Assembly (NCBI GenBank): GCA_030841035.1
Contig: JAVEDI010000027.1
Location: 1-52,637 of the forward strand
Direction: 5' to 3'
Source of the DNA: Actinomycetota bacterium
GTDB lineage: Bacteria; Actinomycetota; Actinomycetes; JACCUZ01
DNA: 52,637 nt
Shown: one piece after another, positions 32,290 to 40,791 of the stretch
How positions within the stretch are numbered: position 1 is the stretch's first letter
Layout of the letters: each line of letters starts with the position of its first letter
Position numbers and translations under genes: made by a program
Notes under the pieces: model-generated
Database searches by the model: none
Told to the model about the DNA's origin: nothing
What the model saw: the letters and a program-made list of their open reading frames with translations, nothing else

Positions 32290-33552
32290 ATGCAGCCGCC
32301 CTGGCCGGCCCCTCTCGCGCCCTCACCAGTACGCGCGACGGTCACCGTGCCCGGGTCCAAGTCCGTCACCAATCGCGCGCTGGTGCTGGCGGCGCTGTCG
32401 CAGACGCCCTCGACCCTGCACCGGCCACTGCGCAGCCGCGACACCCTCCTGATGGCGGGGGCGCTGCGGACGCTGGGCGCGGACATCGCCGATACGGACA
32501 CCGACTGGCACGTGACACCGGCGCCTCTCACCGGCCCAGCGGTCCTCGACGTCGGGAACGCCGGCACCGTGATGCGCTTCCTGCCTCCGCTCGCGACGCT
32601 CGCCGACGGCGACGTGCACTTCGACGGCGACCTGCGGGCGCGCGAGCGCCCCATCGGCCCGATGCTCGAGGGCCTCGTCGGTCTGGGCGCGTCGATGACC
32701 AGCGAAGGCGGCCGGCTGCCGCTGACCGTGCACGGCCGCGGGTGGCTCCTCGGCGGCAAGGTCGAGGTCGACGCCTCGTTGTCCTCCCAGTTCGTCAGCG
32801 CCCTGCTGCTGACCGCGCCGCGCTTCGCCGACGGTGTCGAGGTTGCCCATGTGGGCGGCAGGCTGCCGTCCGGCCTGCACATCCGGATGACCGTCGAGAT
32901 GCTGCGCTCGGCCGGGGCGATCGTCGAGCACGCGGACATGAACGTGTGGCGCGTCGAGCCCGGGCCGCTGAACCTCGGTCGGGTGACGGTGGAGCCCGAC
33001 CTGTCCAACGCCGCGCCCTTCCTCGCCGCTGCCGCCGTCACCGGCGGCACGGTCACCGTCCCGGACTGGCCGGTGCGCACCAGCCAGGCCGGTGACGCGC
33101 TGCGTCACCTGCTCGAGCGCTTCGGAGCCCGCTGCCGGCTCGAGCCCGAGGGGCTCACGGTGAGCGGGCCGGACTCGCTGCAGGGCATCGACGTCGACCT
33201 CGGCGAGGTGGGCGAGCTGACACCGGTCATCACGGCCCTGTGCGCCCTGGCGCGCGGGCCTTCGACGCTGCGCGGCATCTCGCACCTGCGCCACCACGAG
33301 ACCGACCGGCTCGCCGCGCTCAGCCGCGAGATCACCGCGCTCGGCGGTGACGTGACCGAGCTGCCCGACGGGCTGTCGATACGGCCACGCCCGCTGACGG
33401 GCGGCGTCTTCGCGACGTACGACGACCACCGGCTGGCCACCGCCGCCGCGGTGCTCGGCCTGTGCGTCGAGGGAGTGCTCGTCGAGAACGTCGAGACCAC
33501 CGGCAAGACGATGCCCGGCTTCGTCGACCTGTGGACCGGGATGCTTGCGTGA
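32290..33552 (+). CDS. aroA: 3-phosphoshikimate 1-carboxyvinyltransferase (EPSP synthase)
   Basis: A 420-residue EPSP synthase, which joins phosphoenolpyruvate to shikimate 3-phosphate in the pathway to aromatic amino acids. Motifs are VPGSKSVTNRALVLAALS, DVGNAGTVMRFLPPLA, RARERPIGPMLEGL, SSQFVSALLLTAPRF, LSNAAPFLAAAAVTGG, LRHHETDRLAALSREI, and TYDDHRLATAAAVLGL near the end. Complete at normal length. The stop overlaps the rsgA GTG by four bases (GTGA). Confidence 0.96.
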   Translation: MQPPWPAPLAPSPVRATVTVPGSKSVTNRALVLAALSQTPSTLHRPLRSRDTLLMAGALRTLGADIADTDTDWHVTPAPLTGPAVLDVGNAGTVMRFLPPLATLADGDVHFDGDLRARERPIGPMLEGLVGLGASMTSEGGRLPLTVHGRGWLLGGKVEVDASLSSQFVSALLLTAPRFADGVEVAHVGGRLPSGLHIRMTVEMLRSAGAIVEHADMNVWRVEPGPLNLGRVTVEPDLSNAAPFLAAAAVTGGTVTVPDWPVRTSQAGDALRHLLERFGARCRLEPEGLTVSGPDSLQGIDVDLGEVGELTPVITALCALARGPSTLRGISHLRHHETDRLAALSREITALGGDVTELPDGLSIRPRPLTGGVFATYDDHRLATAAAVLGLCVEGVLVENVETTGKTMPGFVDLWTGMLA

Positions 33553-34544
33553 GCCCTGCGCGACGCCGCCGCGAGCTCGACGAGGACGACGTCCGCGTCC
33601 GCCCCTCTCGCGGCTCGCGTCCGCGCACCAAGGACCGGCCGCAGCACGAGGACGCCACGCTCGGCGTGGTCGTGGCCGTCGACCGCGGCCGCTACGCAAC
33701 CCGGGTGGAGGGTCGGGAGGTCACGGCCATGAAGGCACGCGAGCTCGGCCGCCGGGCCGTGGTCGTCGGTGACCGGGTGAGCATCGTGGGCGACGTGTCC
33801 GGCGACACGGACTCGCTCGCCCGCATCGTGCGCGTCTCGCCGCGCGCGTCGACACTGCGACGTACCGCCGAGGACACCGACCCGGTGGAGCGGGTGATCG
33901 TCGCCAATGCCGAACAGCTGGTCGTCGTCAGCGCACTGGCCGATCCCACCCCGCGGCCCCGGCTGATCGACCGGTGCCTCGTGGCGGCCTATGACGCCGG
34001 CCTCACTCCCCTGCTGTGCTTGACCAAGCCCGACCTCGCGGGCCCGGAGGAGCTGCTGGAGACCTACGGCGCGCTCGACGTCGCCCACGTCGTCGTGCCG
34101 CGCGGCGCCCCGCCCGAGGCCCTGCTCCGGCGGCTGCGCGACCGGGTGAGCGTGCTCGTCGGTCACTCGGGTGTAGGAAAGTCGACCCTGGTGAACGCCC
34201 TGGTGCCCGGAGCAGGGCGCACCACCGGAGGTGTCAACGCAGTGACCGGCCGCGGCAGGCACACGTCGTCCTCAGCGATCGCGCTCGAGCTGCCCGGCGG
34301 AGGCTGGGTGATCGACACTCCTGGCCTGCGCAGCTTCGGCCTGGCGCACGTCGACCTCAGCCGCGTCATCAAGGCCTTTCCGGACCTCGAAGAGGGCACT
34401 AAGGACTGCCCGCGCGGCTGCACCCATGACGAGCAGGAGTGTGCGCTCGACGCCTGGGTCGCCGCTGGTCACAGTGACAGCGTGCGCCTCGCGTCGCTGC
34501 GACGGCTGTTGCGCAGCCGCGAGCAGGACGAGGACACCGGCTGA
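33549..34544 (+). CDS. rsgA: Ribosome small-subunit-dependent GTPase RsgA
   Basis: A 331-residue circularly permuted GTPase for late 30S maturation. An N-terminal OB fold (about 36-85, DATLGVVVAVDRGRYATRVE) is followed by G motifs in permuted order: LTKPD (G4), SVLVGHSGVGKSTLVNAL (G1), TGRGRHTSSSA (G2) and VIDTPGLRSFGL (G3). The C-terminal zinc site is CPRGCTHDEQECALD. It starts at GTG 33549, overlapping the aroA stop. Confidence 0.95.
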   Translation: MSPARRRRELDEDDVRVRPSRGSRPRTKDRPQHEDATLGVVVAVDRGRYATRVEGREVTAMKARELGRRAVVVGDRVSIVGDVSGDTDSLARIVRVSPRASTLRRTAEDTDPVERVIVANAEQLVVVSALADPTPRPRLIDRCLVAAYDAGLTPLLCLTKPDLAGPEELLETYGALDVAHVVVPRGAPPEALLRRLRDRVSVLVGHSGVGKSTLVNALVPGAGRTTGGVNAVTGRGRHTSSSAIALELPGGGWVIDTPGLRSFGLAHVDLSRVIKAFPDLEEGTKDCPRGCTHDEQECALDAWVAAGHSDSVRLASLRRLLRSREQDEDTG

Positions 34545-34584
34545 CGGCTCGACCGCCGACGTCGCGCTCGCTGCGACCAGCCGA

Positions 34585-35061
34585 TCACTTGCAGGCGCTG
34601 GTCTGCAGGGTGCAGCTCCACACCGCTACCGACCCGAGGTGGCCGGTGATCGTCACCTGTACCGCCGCGGCCGCCGCGGCGAGCACGGCGAGGGCAGCGA
34701 CGACGGTCACCGCCCGCCCGCCACGGGCCCTGCGGTCGAGGTAGACCAACAGCACCGCGAGGACCCAGAGAGCAGCCGTGGGGTAGATGACCAGCTGACC
34801 CATGTGCTTGTGGCGGTCGATCTGGTCAGCGGTGACGCCCTGCGCGTGGATCCGTGCCTGGAGCTTCATGCCGCTGCGCGTCGCGACCGGCACGGCGACG
34901 AGCCCCACGGTCGTGACGGCAAGGACCGCCGGGCCGAAACGCCGTCGCCACGCCGGCACGACGGCGATGCCGATGACGCCGAGAGCCGCGAGCGGGACGA
35001 GGACCACGACGACGTGGATGACGAGGGCATGAACCGGCAGACCCAAGATGGTGTCGAACAT
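34585..35061 (-). CDS. DUF2231 membrane protein
   Basis: A 158-residue membrane protein of unknown function. It opens LGLPVHALVIHVVVVLVPLAALGVIG, the family hallmark, with paired His in the first helix that could bind haem or metal. Further helices lie near 45-62, 90-106 and 116-134, with HKHMGQLVIYPTAALW between. The end VWSCTLQTSACK has two cysteines outside the helices. It is convergent with rsgA. Confidence 0.82.
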   Translation of the reverse strand: MFDTILGLPVHALVIHVVVVLVPLAALGVIGIAVVPAWRRRFGPAVLAVTTVGLVAVPVATRSGMKLQARIHAQGVTADQIDRHKHMGQLVIYPTAALWVLAVLLVYLDRRARGGRAVTVVAALAVLAAAAAAVQVTITGHLGSVAVWSCTLQTSACK

Positions 35062-35279
35062 GGCAGCGTACGGCGCAGAGCGCCGACTCCCTTCCCGTGT
35101 GGCCTGACACCGGACTGAGCTCCGGTGCCGTGTGGCACCTTTGCACGAGTAGACAGCCGGCGGGGCTCCCTACACCGTCTACGATCTCGTGCGGCGCAGC
35201 GTTCACACTCCACCGTGCGCCGTTGCGCCAGCAACTGCCGGTCTCGCGGGCGGCGAGAACGGGCCGGGACCGACACAGG

Positions 35280-35675
35280 TCAGGACGCGGCCGTGGTGGT
35301 GGGGGCGCGGCCGACGAGCCTCGAGTGCAGCCGGACGCGACGCTTGTCGATCGCGCGGGTGTGGTGAACGTATTCGGGCCACGCGCCGGCCGGGTGGGTG
35401 AGCCATGCCTGGCACACCGACAGTGCCGCTCCGGCGTCACCCGCCCGCTCGAGCAGCACGGCGGCACGCTCATAGGTGTACGGCGTGTCGACGGCCACGG
35501 CGATGCCGTGCAACAGGGTCTCGAGCTCCCGGAGGTCCGCCCGCGACAGGTTCGCCGTGAGGTTGACCGCGAGCGGGACGCCGTCGAGGGTCCAGCCATC
35601 GATGCTGAATCGCGGCACCGGGATAGGGGCCGCTTCGACGGTACCGCTCACCGGACGTCGGCTGAACAAGCTCAT
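35280..35675 (-). CDS. Conserved hypothetical protein
   Basis: A 131-residue soluble protein that I do not recognise. It runs SLFSRRPVSGTVEAAPIPVP, FSIDGWTLDGVPLAVNLTAN, LRELETLLHGIAVAVDTPYTY, then a helix-turn-helix repeat-like part (YERAAVLLERAGDAGAALSV, CQAWLTHPAGAWPEYVHHTR) reminiscent of TPR helices. No signal peptide. ATG at 35675 gives the protein-like start; longer frames upstream are not convincing. It is divergent from hisN. The 218 bases between it and DUF2231 hold no gene I can support. Confidence 0.7.
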   Translation of the reverse strand: MSLFSRRPVSGTVEAAPIPVPRFSIDGWTLDGVPLAVNLTANLSRADLRELETLLHGIAVAVDTPYTYERAAVLLERAGDAGAALSVCQAWLTHPAGAWPEYVHHTRAIDKRRVRLHSRLVGRAPTTTAAS

Positions 35676-35768
35676 CGCCGCTCCCCGTGCTGCGTGTCGC
35701 TCTGCTTCGTGTGCAGAAGTATGCGGCGGTCCCGGGCCTGAGGACCAGGGACTTGTACGGTTCGTTAC

Positions 35769-36551
35769 ATGCCGGCGTACGACGATGACCTCCGCCTCGC
35801 GCACGTCCTCGCCGACGCGGCCGACGCACAGACCATGGCACGGTTCAAGGCGCAGGACCTGCGGGTCGAGACCAAGCCCGACCTGACGCCGGTGACCGAC
35901 GCCGACCGCGACGTCGAGGAGGCCATCCGCTCGACGCTCTCGCGGGCCCGGCCACGCGACGCCGTGACGGGGGAGGAGTTCGGCGCGACCGGCCACGGGC
36001 CGCGGCGCTGGATCGTCGACCCCATCGACGGGACCAAGAACTTCGTGCGCGGGGTGCCGGTGTGGGCGACCCTGATCGCGCTCATGGACGGCGACGACGT
36101 GGTGGCCGGGCTCGTGTCGGCACCTTCCCTGCATCGACGCTGGTGGGCTGCCCTCGGGTCCGGGGCCTACACCGGGAACAGCCTGTCGTCGGCCAGCCGG
36201 ATGGCGGTGTCGCGGGTCGCCGACCTCGCACACGCCTCCCTGTCGTTCTCCAGCCTCGGCGGCTGGGCGGCGCGTGACCGCGAGGAGGCGTTCCTGTCGC
36301 TCAACCACTCGGTGTGGCGCAGCCGCGGCTTCGGGGACTTCTGGTCCTACATGCTCCTGGCCGAGGGCGCCGTCGACATCGCGGCCGAGCCGGAGGTGGC
36401 CCTGCACGACCTCGCGGCCACGGCCGTGATCGTCACCGAGGCCGGGGGGCGCTTCACCGACCTGTCGGGCAACGACGGCCCGGCGGGTGGCAGTGCCGTC
36501 GCCACCAACGGCCTGCTGCACGACCTGGTGCTGGCCCGCCTCAACGGCTGA
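35769..36551 (+). CDS. hisN: Histidinol-phosphatase HisN (inositol monophosphatase family)
   Basis: A 260-residue Mg-dependent phosphatase. Metal and catalytic motifs are [52 protein letters not shown], and late [20 protein letters not shown] with [16 protein letters not shown]. In actinobacteria this branch carries out histidinol-phosphate dephosphorylation, the penultimate part of histidine synthesis. Inositol monophosphatase activity is the alternative. Start ATG at 35769. Confidence 0.9.
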   Translation: MPAYDDDLRLAHVLADAADAQTMARFKAQDLRVETKPDLTPVTDADRDVEEAIRSTLSRARPRDAVTGEEFGATGHGPRRWIVDPIDGTKNFVRGVPVWATLIALMDGDDVVAGLVSAPSLHRRWWAALGSGAYTGNSLSSASRMAVSRVADLAHASLSFSSLGGWAARDREEAFLSLNHSVWRSRGFGDFWSYMLLAEGAVDIAAEPEVALHDLAATAVIVTEAGGRFTDLSGNDGPAGGSAVATNGLLHDLVLARLNG

Positions 36552-36752
36552 GGGCCGTGGACGCCGGCGGCCGGCGCGTGCTCGGGTGAAGCACGCCGAC
36601 GTGGTCGCGCTTCCCGGCGACGACCGCTCCACCCGCGCGGCCATCGGGTCGAACCCGTCCGCGGGCCTCGGGCGCGGCGCCTGTCCACATTGTTGTGCGT
36701 AGGAGTAGTTTCCCGTCTCGGTTGGTCACCGGGGGCATCCTCAGGAGGTCCG

Positions 36753-38198
36753 ATGAGCGCGAGAGACGATCGGCACGACACCGAGCACGCCGAGGACATC
36801 GAGCAGTTCGGCTACCACCAGGAGCTCAAGCGCTCGCTGACCTTCACCGACCTGCTGGTCTACGGGCTCATCTTCATGGTTCCCATCGCGCCGTTCGGCA
36901 TCTTCGGTGGCGTCTTCCAGGCATCGGGCGGCATGGTCGCGCTGGCCTACGTGGTCGGCATGGTCGCGATGGTGTTCACCGCCCTGTCCTACGCGCAGAT
37001 GTCGCGCGCCTTCCCGATGGCCGGCTCGGTCTACACCTACGCCGGACGTGGGTTGCACCCCGGCGCGGGATTCCTTGCCGGCTGGCTGATCCTGCTCGAC
37101 TACGTGCTGGTCCCGGCCCTGCTCTACATCATCGCGGCCATCGCGATGCACTCGTTCGTGACGGCGGTTCCGGTGTGGGCGTGGGTGCTGCTGTTCATCG
37201 TCGTCAACACGTCGGTCAACTACTTCGGCATCGAGATCACGGCGCGGGTCAACCGGGTGATGCTCGTCGCGGAGCTCGTGGTGCTGGTCCTCTTCCTCGT
37301 CATCGGCATCGGCGCGATCGCCAGCGGCAAGGGTGACGGCTTCTCGTTCCGTCCCATCTACGACTCCGACACCTTCTCCGTCGGCCTGGTCTTCTCGGCC
37401 GTGTCGGTGGCTGTGCTGTCCTTCCTCGGCTTCGACGGCATCTCGACGCTGGCCGAGGAGAACCGCGAGGGCGCACGCCAGGTCGGGCAGGCCACGATCG
37501 CTGCGCTGGCACTGGCAGGAGTGCTGTTCATCGTGCAGACGTGGGTCGCGGCGCTATTGGTGCCCGATCGCAGTGGCCTGATCTCCAAGGGCGACCCGGC
37601 GGGGACCGCGTTCTACGACGCCGCGCAGTTCGCCGGCGGGCACTGGCTCTCCGTGCTGACCGCCGTCGCGACGGCCATCGCGTGGGGCTTCGCCAACGCG
37701 TTGGTCGCGCAGGCTGCCACGTCGCGGCTGCTGTTCTCGATGGCCCGCGACCGCCAGCTGCCGGGCTTCCTCGCCGCGGTGCACCCGACACACCGCGTGC
37801 CCGAGAACGCGACCTTTCTCGTCGCCGTCGTGTCGCTCGGCGTCGGCCTCTACATGGCCCACCGCTCCGACGGCGTGACGGTGCTCTCCACACTGGTGAA
37901 CTTCGGGGCCCTGACGGCGTTCCTGCTGCTGCACGCCTCCGTGGTGAACCACTACGCGATCCGCGGCGGCAGCCGGGACGTGTGGCGCCACATGGTCGCC
38001 CCGGCGCTGGGCTTCGTCATCATCGGCTACGTGATCATCAAGGCGAACGTCGCGGCGCAGAAGCTCGGGCTGACGTGGCTCGCGGTGGGCGTGGTCATCC
38101 TGGTCGGCCTCTACGCGACAGGGCGGCGCCCGCGGCTCTCCGGCATCTCGCCGGAAGCCTCGGCCGAGCAACCCGCCGCGGGCACCGACCAGCCGTGA
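36753..38198 (+). CDS. APC family amino acid permease
   Basis: A 481-residue transporter with about twelve helices. The first reads LTFTDLLVYGLIFMVPIAPFGIFGGVFQASGGMVALAYVVG, then SYAQMSRAFPMAGSVYTYAGRGLHPGAGFLAGW, both standard for APC permeases, and FLGFDGISTLAEENREGARQ in the loop after helix 6. It probably imports an amino acid or polyamine; specificity is not clear. ATG at 36753 has AGGAGG seven bases upstream. It ends one base from the convergent gene at 38200. Confidence 0.92.
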   Translation: MSARDDRHDTEHAEDIEQFGYHQELKRSLTFTDLLVYGLIFMVPIAPFGIFGGVFQASGGMVALAYVVGMVAMVFTALSYAQMSRAFPMAGSVYTYAGRGLHPGAGFLAGWLILLDYVLVPALLYIIAAIAMHSFVTAVPVWAWVLLFIVVNTSVNYFGIEITARVNRVMLVAELVVLVLFLVIGIGAIASGKGDGFSFRPIYDSDTFSVGLVFSAVSVAVLSFLGFDGISTLAEENREGARQVGQATIAALALAGVLFIVQTWVAALLVPDRSGLISKGDPAGTAFYDAAQFAGGHWLSVLTAVATAIAWGFANALVAQAATSRLLFSMARDRQLPGFLAAVHPTHRVPENATFLVAVVSLGVGLYMAHRSDGVTVLSTLVNFGALTAFLLLHASVVNHYAIRGGSRDVWRHMVAPALGFVIIGYVIIKANVAAQKLGLTWLAVGVVILVGLYATGRRPRLSGISPEASAEQPAAGTDQP

Positions 38199-38199
38199 C

Positions 38200-39012
38200 C
38201 TACTGCGCGTCGACCCTGCGCAGCCGCGCCCCCGACGGCGCCTCGACCCTCAGCCGGCGTACGGCGCTCAGCAGCGCGGGCGCGGCGAGGACAGCGGCGA
38301 GGTCGAACCAGCCGTAGCCGCCGGCTGCACCGGAGGGCGGGTTACCGATCGTGACGAGCCCGGTCGGGTCGTGGGTCTGCCACTGCCACGTGCCGAGCGA
38401 CGTACCGAGCACCTCGAGATAGGTGACGACCACGAACGCGCCCACGTAGAGCAGCCGGGAGCGGCCCCAGCACAGGAAGCCGAGGAGGCAGCCGTACCAG
38501 AACACGCCGAGCACGTCGGGACGCTCGGAGAGCAGCAGGCCCCAGCCGGCGTACAGCCCGCCGACGACGACGGTGGCAGTGACGAGTGACCGACGGTGGG
38601 CGTGCACCCACGCGGCCCGCCCGGTGGCGAGCGCGCAGAGGTAGACCAGGCCGTGGCCCGGCGGCACGAAGGCCGGCACGTTGTGCAGCCGGTAGACGTA
38701 GACCTCGAGCAGCGGCGAGAAGGTGTACTCCACGGCGGTCGCGAACAGCACGACGACCGCGACCTGCGCGCGGACCAGCGGGCTCTCCCGGCGCAGCAGG
38801 GTGACCAGCAGGAGCCACGTGCCGACGCCCAGCGCCCGCTGGGTCCAGACGTCGCTGCCCCGGTCGAGAAGCAGCACCAGCGGCACCCAGACGAGGGTCA
38901 CGGGTGCGGGCAGCGCCGGGTGCCGCAGCACGGCTGCGACCAGCACCGGCGTCGCACGCCGGGCCCGCGGCACCACCAGCGTCGCCTCGGCCGTCACCGG
39001 CCGAGTATGCAC
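38200..39012 (-). CDS. Hypothetical integral membrane protein
   Basis: A 270-residue protein with about eight hydrophobic helices and no named function. Characteristic stretches are EYTFSPLLEVYVYRLHNVPAFVPPGHGLVYLCAL, VLGVFWYGCLLGFLCWGRSRLLYVGAF, LEVLGTSLGTWQWQTHDPTG and NPPSGAAGGYGWFDLAAVL. Conserved Glu, His and Trp residues inside helices recall carotenoid-type cyclases or DUF817-like proteins, but the assignment is only a guess. Start GTG at 39012. Convergent with the APC permease. Confidence 0.75.
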   Translation of the reverse strand: MHTRPVTAEATLVVPRARRATPVLVAAVLRHPALPAPVTLVWVPLVLLLDRGSDVWTQRALGVGTWLLLVTLLRRESPLVRAQVAVVVLFATAVEYTFSPLLEVYVYRLHNVPAFVPPGHGLVYLCALATGRAAWVHAHRRSLVTATVVVGGLYAGWGLLLSERPDVLGVFWYGCLLGFLCWGRSRLLYVGAFVVVTYLEVLGTSLGTWQWQTHDPTGLVTIGNPPSGAAGGYGWFDLAAVLAAPALLSAVRRLRVEAPSGARLRRVDAQ

Positions 39013-39053
39013 CCGAGGACCTCGCGCCCGGCCTCCCTGCCGCGGGCCTCCGG

Positions 39054-39106
39054 GTGATCGTGAGGGGATTCAGCACCGTTCCGGTGCCGATCGCCCTCAC
39101 GATCAC
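39054..39106. repeat. 53-nt palindromic element, copy A
   Basis: Arms GTGATCGTGAGGG (39054-39066) and CCCTCACGATCAC (39094-39106) enclose an inner hairpin GCACCG/CGGTGC. A second copy of the same length and orientation lies at 41855-41907; 44 of 53 bases are identical. Here it sits between two divergent genes, so it is not simply a terminator. The rest of 39013-39324 holds the tandem repeat below and no gene. Confidence 0.8.
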
Positions 39107-39123
39107 GGGTCTCGGGGGACCTG

Positions 39124-39163
39124 CCGGCCCCGGCGAGCCCCGGCCGGCCCCGGCGAGCCCCGG
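39124..39163. repeat. 20-bp GC-only tandem duplication
   Basis: The 20-bp unit at 39124-39143 (CCGGCCCCGGCGAGCCCCGG) is repeated exactly at 39144-39163. It lies in the non-coding gap upstream of the CBS-domain gene. Confidence 0.75.
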
Positions 39164-39324
39164 CCGCCCGTCCGAGCAGGCGACGTGCCTCGGCCGGGTA
39201 CCGGTCGACCGTGCAACGGAGGGAGCTCGTCGGCCCCCGGCGAGGACGCTGTGACGCAAGAGGTTGTGGCGGCTGAGCCGCGCGAGGAAGATGGCCGCAC
39301 GCGCGAGCGAGGAGGTGCACCGCG

Positions 39325-39723
39325 ATGCAGGTCCGCGAGGCCATGAGCGGCACTGTGCTGATGATCGGTCCGGGACACACGCTGCGCGAGGCGAGCCGGC
39401 AGATGGCGGCGCGGAGGGTCGGTGCCGCCGTCGTGCACGACCCGGACGGGGAGGGCATCGGCATCATCACCGAGCGCGACGTGCTCGAGGCACTGGGCGC
39501 AGGACAGGATCCGGACACCGAGCTGGTGCACGACCACCTCACCGCCGAGCTGGTCTTCGCGGCGCCGAGCTGGACTCTCGACCAGGCCGCCGACGCCATG
39601 ACCCGGGGCGGCTTCCGGCATCTCATCGTGCTCGACGGCGGTGAGGTAGCGGGCATCGTGTCGGTGCGCGACATCGTGCGCTGCTGGAGTCAGGAGCGGG
39701 CCGCCGACGAGCTCGTCGGCTGA
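39325..39723 (+). CDS. CBS domain pair protein
   Basis: A 132-residue protein consisting of two CBS motifs: MQVREAMSGTVLMIGPGHTLREASRQMAARRVGAAVVHD with GIITERDVLEAL, and DHLTAELVFAAPSWTLDQAADAMTRGGFRHLIVLD with GIVSVRDIVR. Such stand-alone pairs bind adenosine nucleotides and act as regulators. ATG at 39325 follows GAGGAGG at ten bases. Confidence 0.92.
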   Translation: MQVREAMSGTVLMIGPGHTLREASRQMAARRVGAAVVHDPDGEGIGIITERDVLEALGAGQDPDTELVHDHLTAELVFAAPSWTLDQAADAMTRGGFRHLIVLDGGEVAGIVSVRDIVRCWSQERAADELVG

Positions 39724-39736
39724 CGCGCGGCCTGGG

Positions 39737-40318
39737 TCAGTCGAGCTTCCCGGTCACCGAGGCGGCACCGGCGGCGACGACGCGCTCGTCCTCGGCCTCC
39801 TGGCGGCTGGCCTGCCGCTCGCGCTCCTGGCCCTCCTGCGGTTCGCGCTCCTTGAGTCGCAGCAGCACCGCCGACGCGGCAAGCACGACGACCAGCACGC
39901 CGAGCACGGCCACCTCGTGGATCGCGTGTCCGAAGCGGCGGTCCTGCCCGATGTAGTCCGCGGCCTTCACCGAGAGCACGATGATCTCTTTGATCGAGGC
40001 GATGATGCCGACGATGAGGAAGGGCTCCGCCACGATCTCGCGCTGGCGCAGCGTGACGCGGACGGCGAACAACAGCTCGACCACGATGAACACCAGCAGC
40101 AACCTGTCGAGCACCTCGAGCACCACGCCGCTCGCGCCGTCGTCACCGATGCTGCGGAAGCCCAGTGCCGCGTCGACGAGCAGGGCGCCGGCGGCGACCG
40201 CCAGCAGAGCGGCGATGGCCACGTAGATCGCGTCCTCGACGAAGGACAGCAGCGCATTGCCGAACCGCGCATAGCGCGGCACGGGTTCAGCCTCGGGTTG
40301 CGCAGCGGCGTCACGCAC
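39737..40318 (-). CDS. Phosphate-starvation-inducible PsiE family protein
   Basis: A 193-residue membrane protein with four helices and the PsiE pattern: FVEDAIYVAIAALLAVAAGALLVDAALGF, LEVLDRLLLVFIVVELLFAVRVTLRQREIVAEPFLIVGIIASIKEIIVL, and HEVAVLGVLVVVLAASAVLLRLKERE. The Glu-rich Gln/Arg C-terminal tail is cytoplasmic. Function unknown beyond the phosphate-starvation link of the E. coli namesake. Convergent with the CBS gene. Confidence 0.9.
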   Translation of the reverse strand: MRDAAAQPEAEPVPRYARFGNALLSFVEDAIYVAIAALLAVAAGALLVDAALGFRSIGDDGASGVVLEVLDRLLLVFIVVELLFAVRVTLRQREIVAEPFLIVGIIASIKEIIVLSVKAADYIGQDRRFGHAIHEVAVLGVLVVVLAASAVLLRLKEREPQEGQERERQASRQEAEDERVVAAGAASVTGKLD

Positions 40319-40337
40319 GTCGTATCACGCGCTGCCG

Positions 40338-40553
40338 TCAGGCGACGTTGCTGGCGCGGTCGGGTTGGCCCGATCGAGCCCGCGGATCGGCGAGCTCGAA
40401 ACCCATCATGATCGCCTCGCCGCACTCGACGCAGGCCCACTCCGGACAGTCCACCGCGTGACCGTCGACGCACTCGGGACGCTCGAAGAACTGCTCGGCA
40501 CGGCACGTGGCACACCAGGACGTGATCGTCATGATGCTGGTGTAGATCGACAT
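40338..40553 (-). CDS. Small zinc-ribbon-like protein
   Basis: A 71-residue protein with six cysteines: SWCATCRAEQFF, PECVDGH, DCPEWACVECGEAIMMG. Two CxxC pairs suggest a zinc ribbon. Function unknown. ATG at 40553 has GGAGGAG seven bases upstream. It sits 19 bp upstream of the PsiE gene on the same strand. Confidence 0.75.
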   Translation of the reverse strand: MSIYTSIMTITSWCATCRAEQFFERPECVDGHAVDCPEWACVECGEAIMMGFELADPRARSGQPDRASNVA

Positions 40554-40791
40554 GCGCTGCTCCTCCGTCAGACCGGCCCCGGGGGCGGGGCACCGACCTG
40601 GGACCGACACTGCCATGAACCTCGGACAAAACCCGCCAGGCGCGCCGCCTGTCGCCAAGTCGACATTGCCTGCCCACCTGTGCCTGTGTCTGGCGCGCAG
40701 GTGAGGTCGAGGCGATCATGGGTACGACGCCCTCGGGACCGCCGAGGCGGCACCCGCCAGGCCGTAGACCTCTTTCCCCGGGAGCAGACCC

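Noticed and set aside
39054-39106. Ordinary terminator for the gene at 38200-39012
   Set aside because: That gene is transcribed away from this site, so the palindrome is upstream of it; a dispersed repeat fits better.
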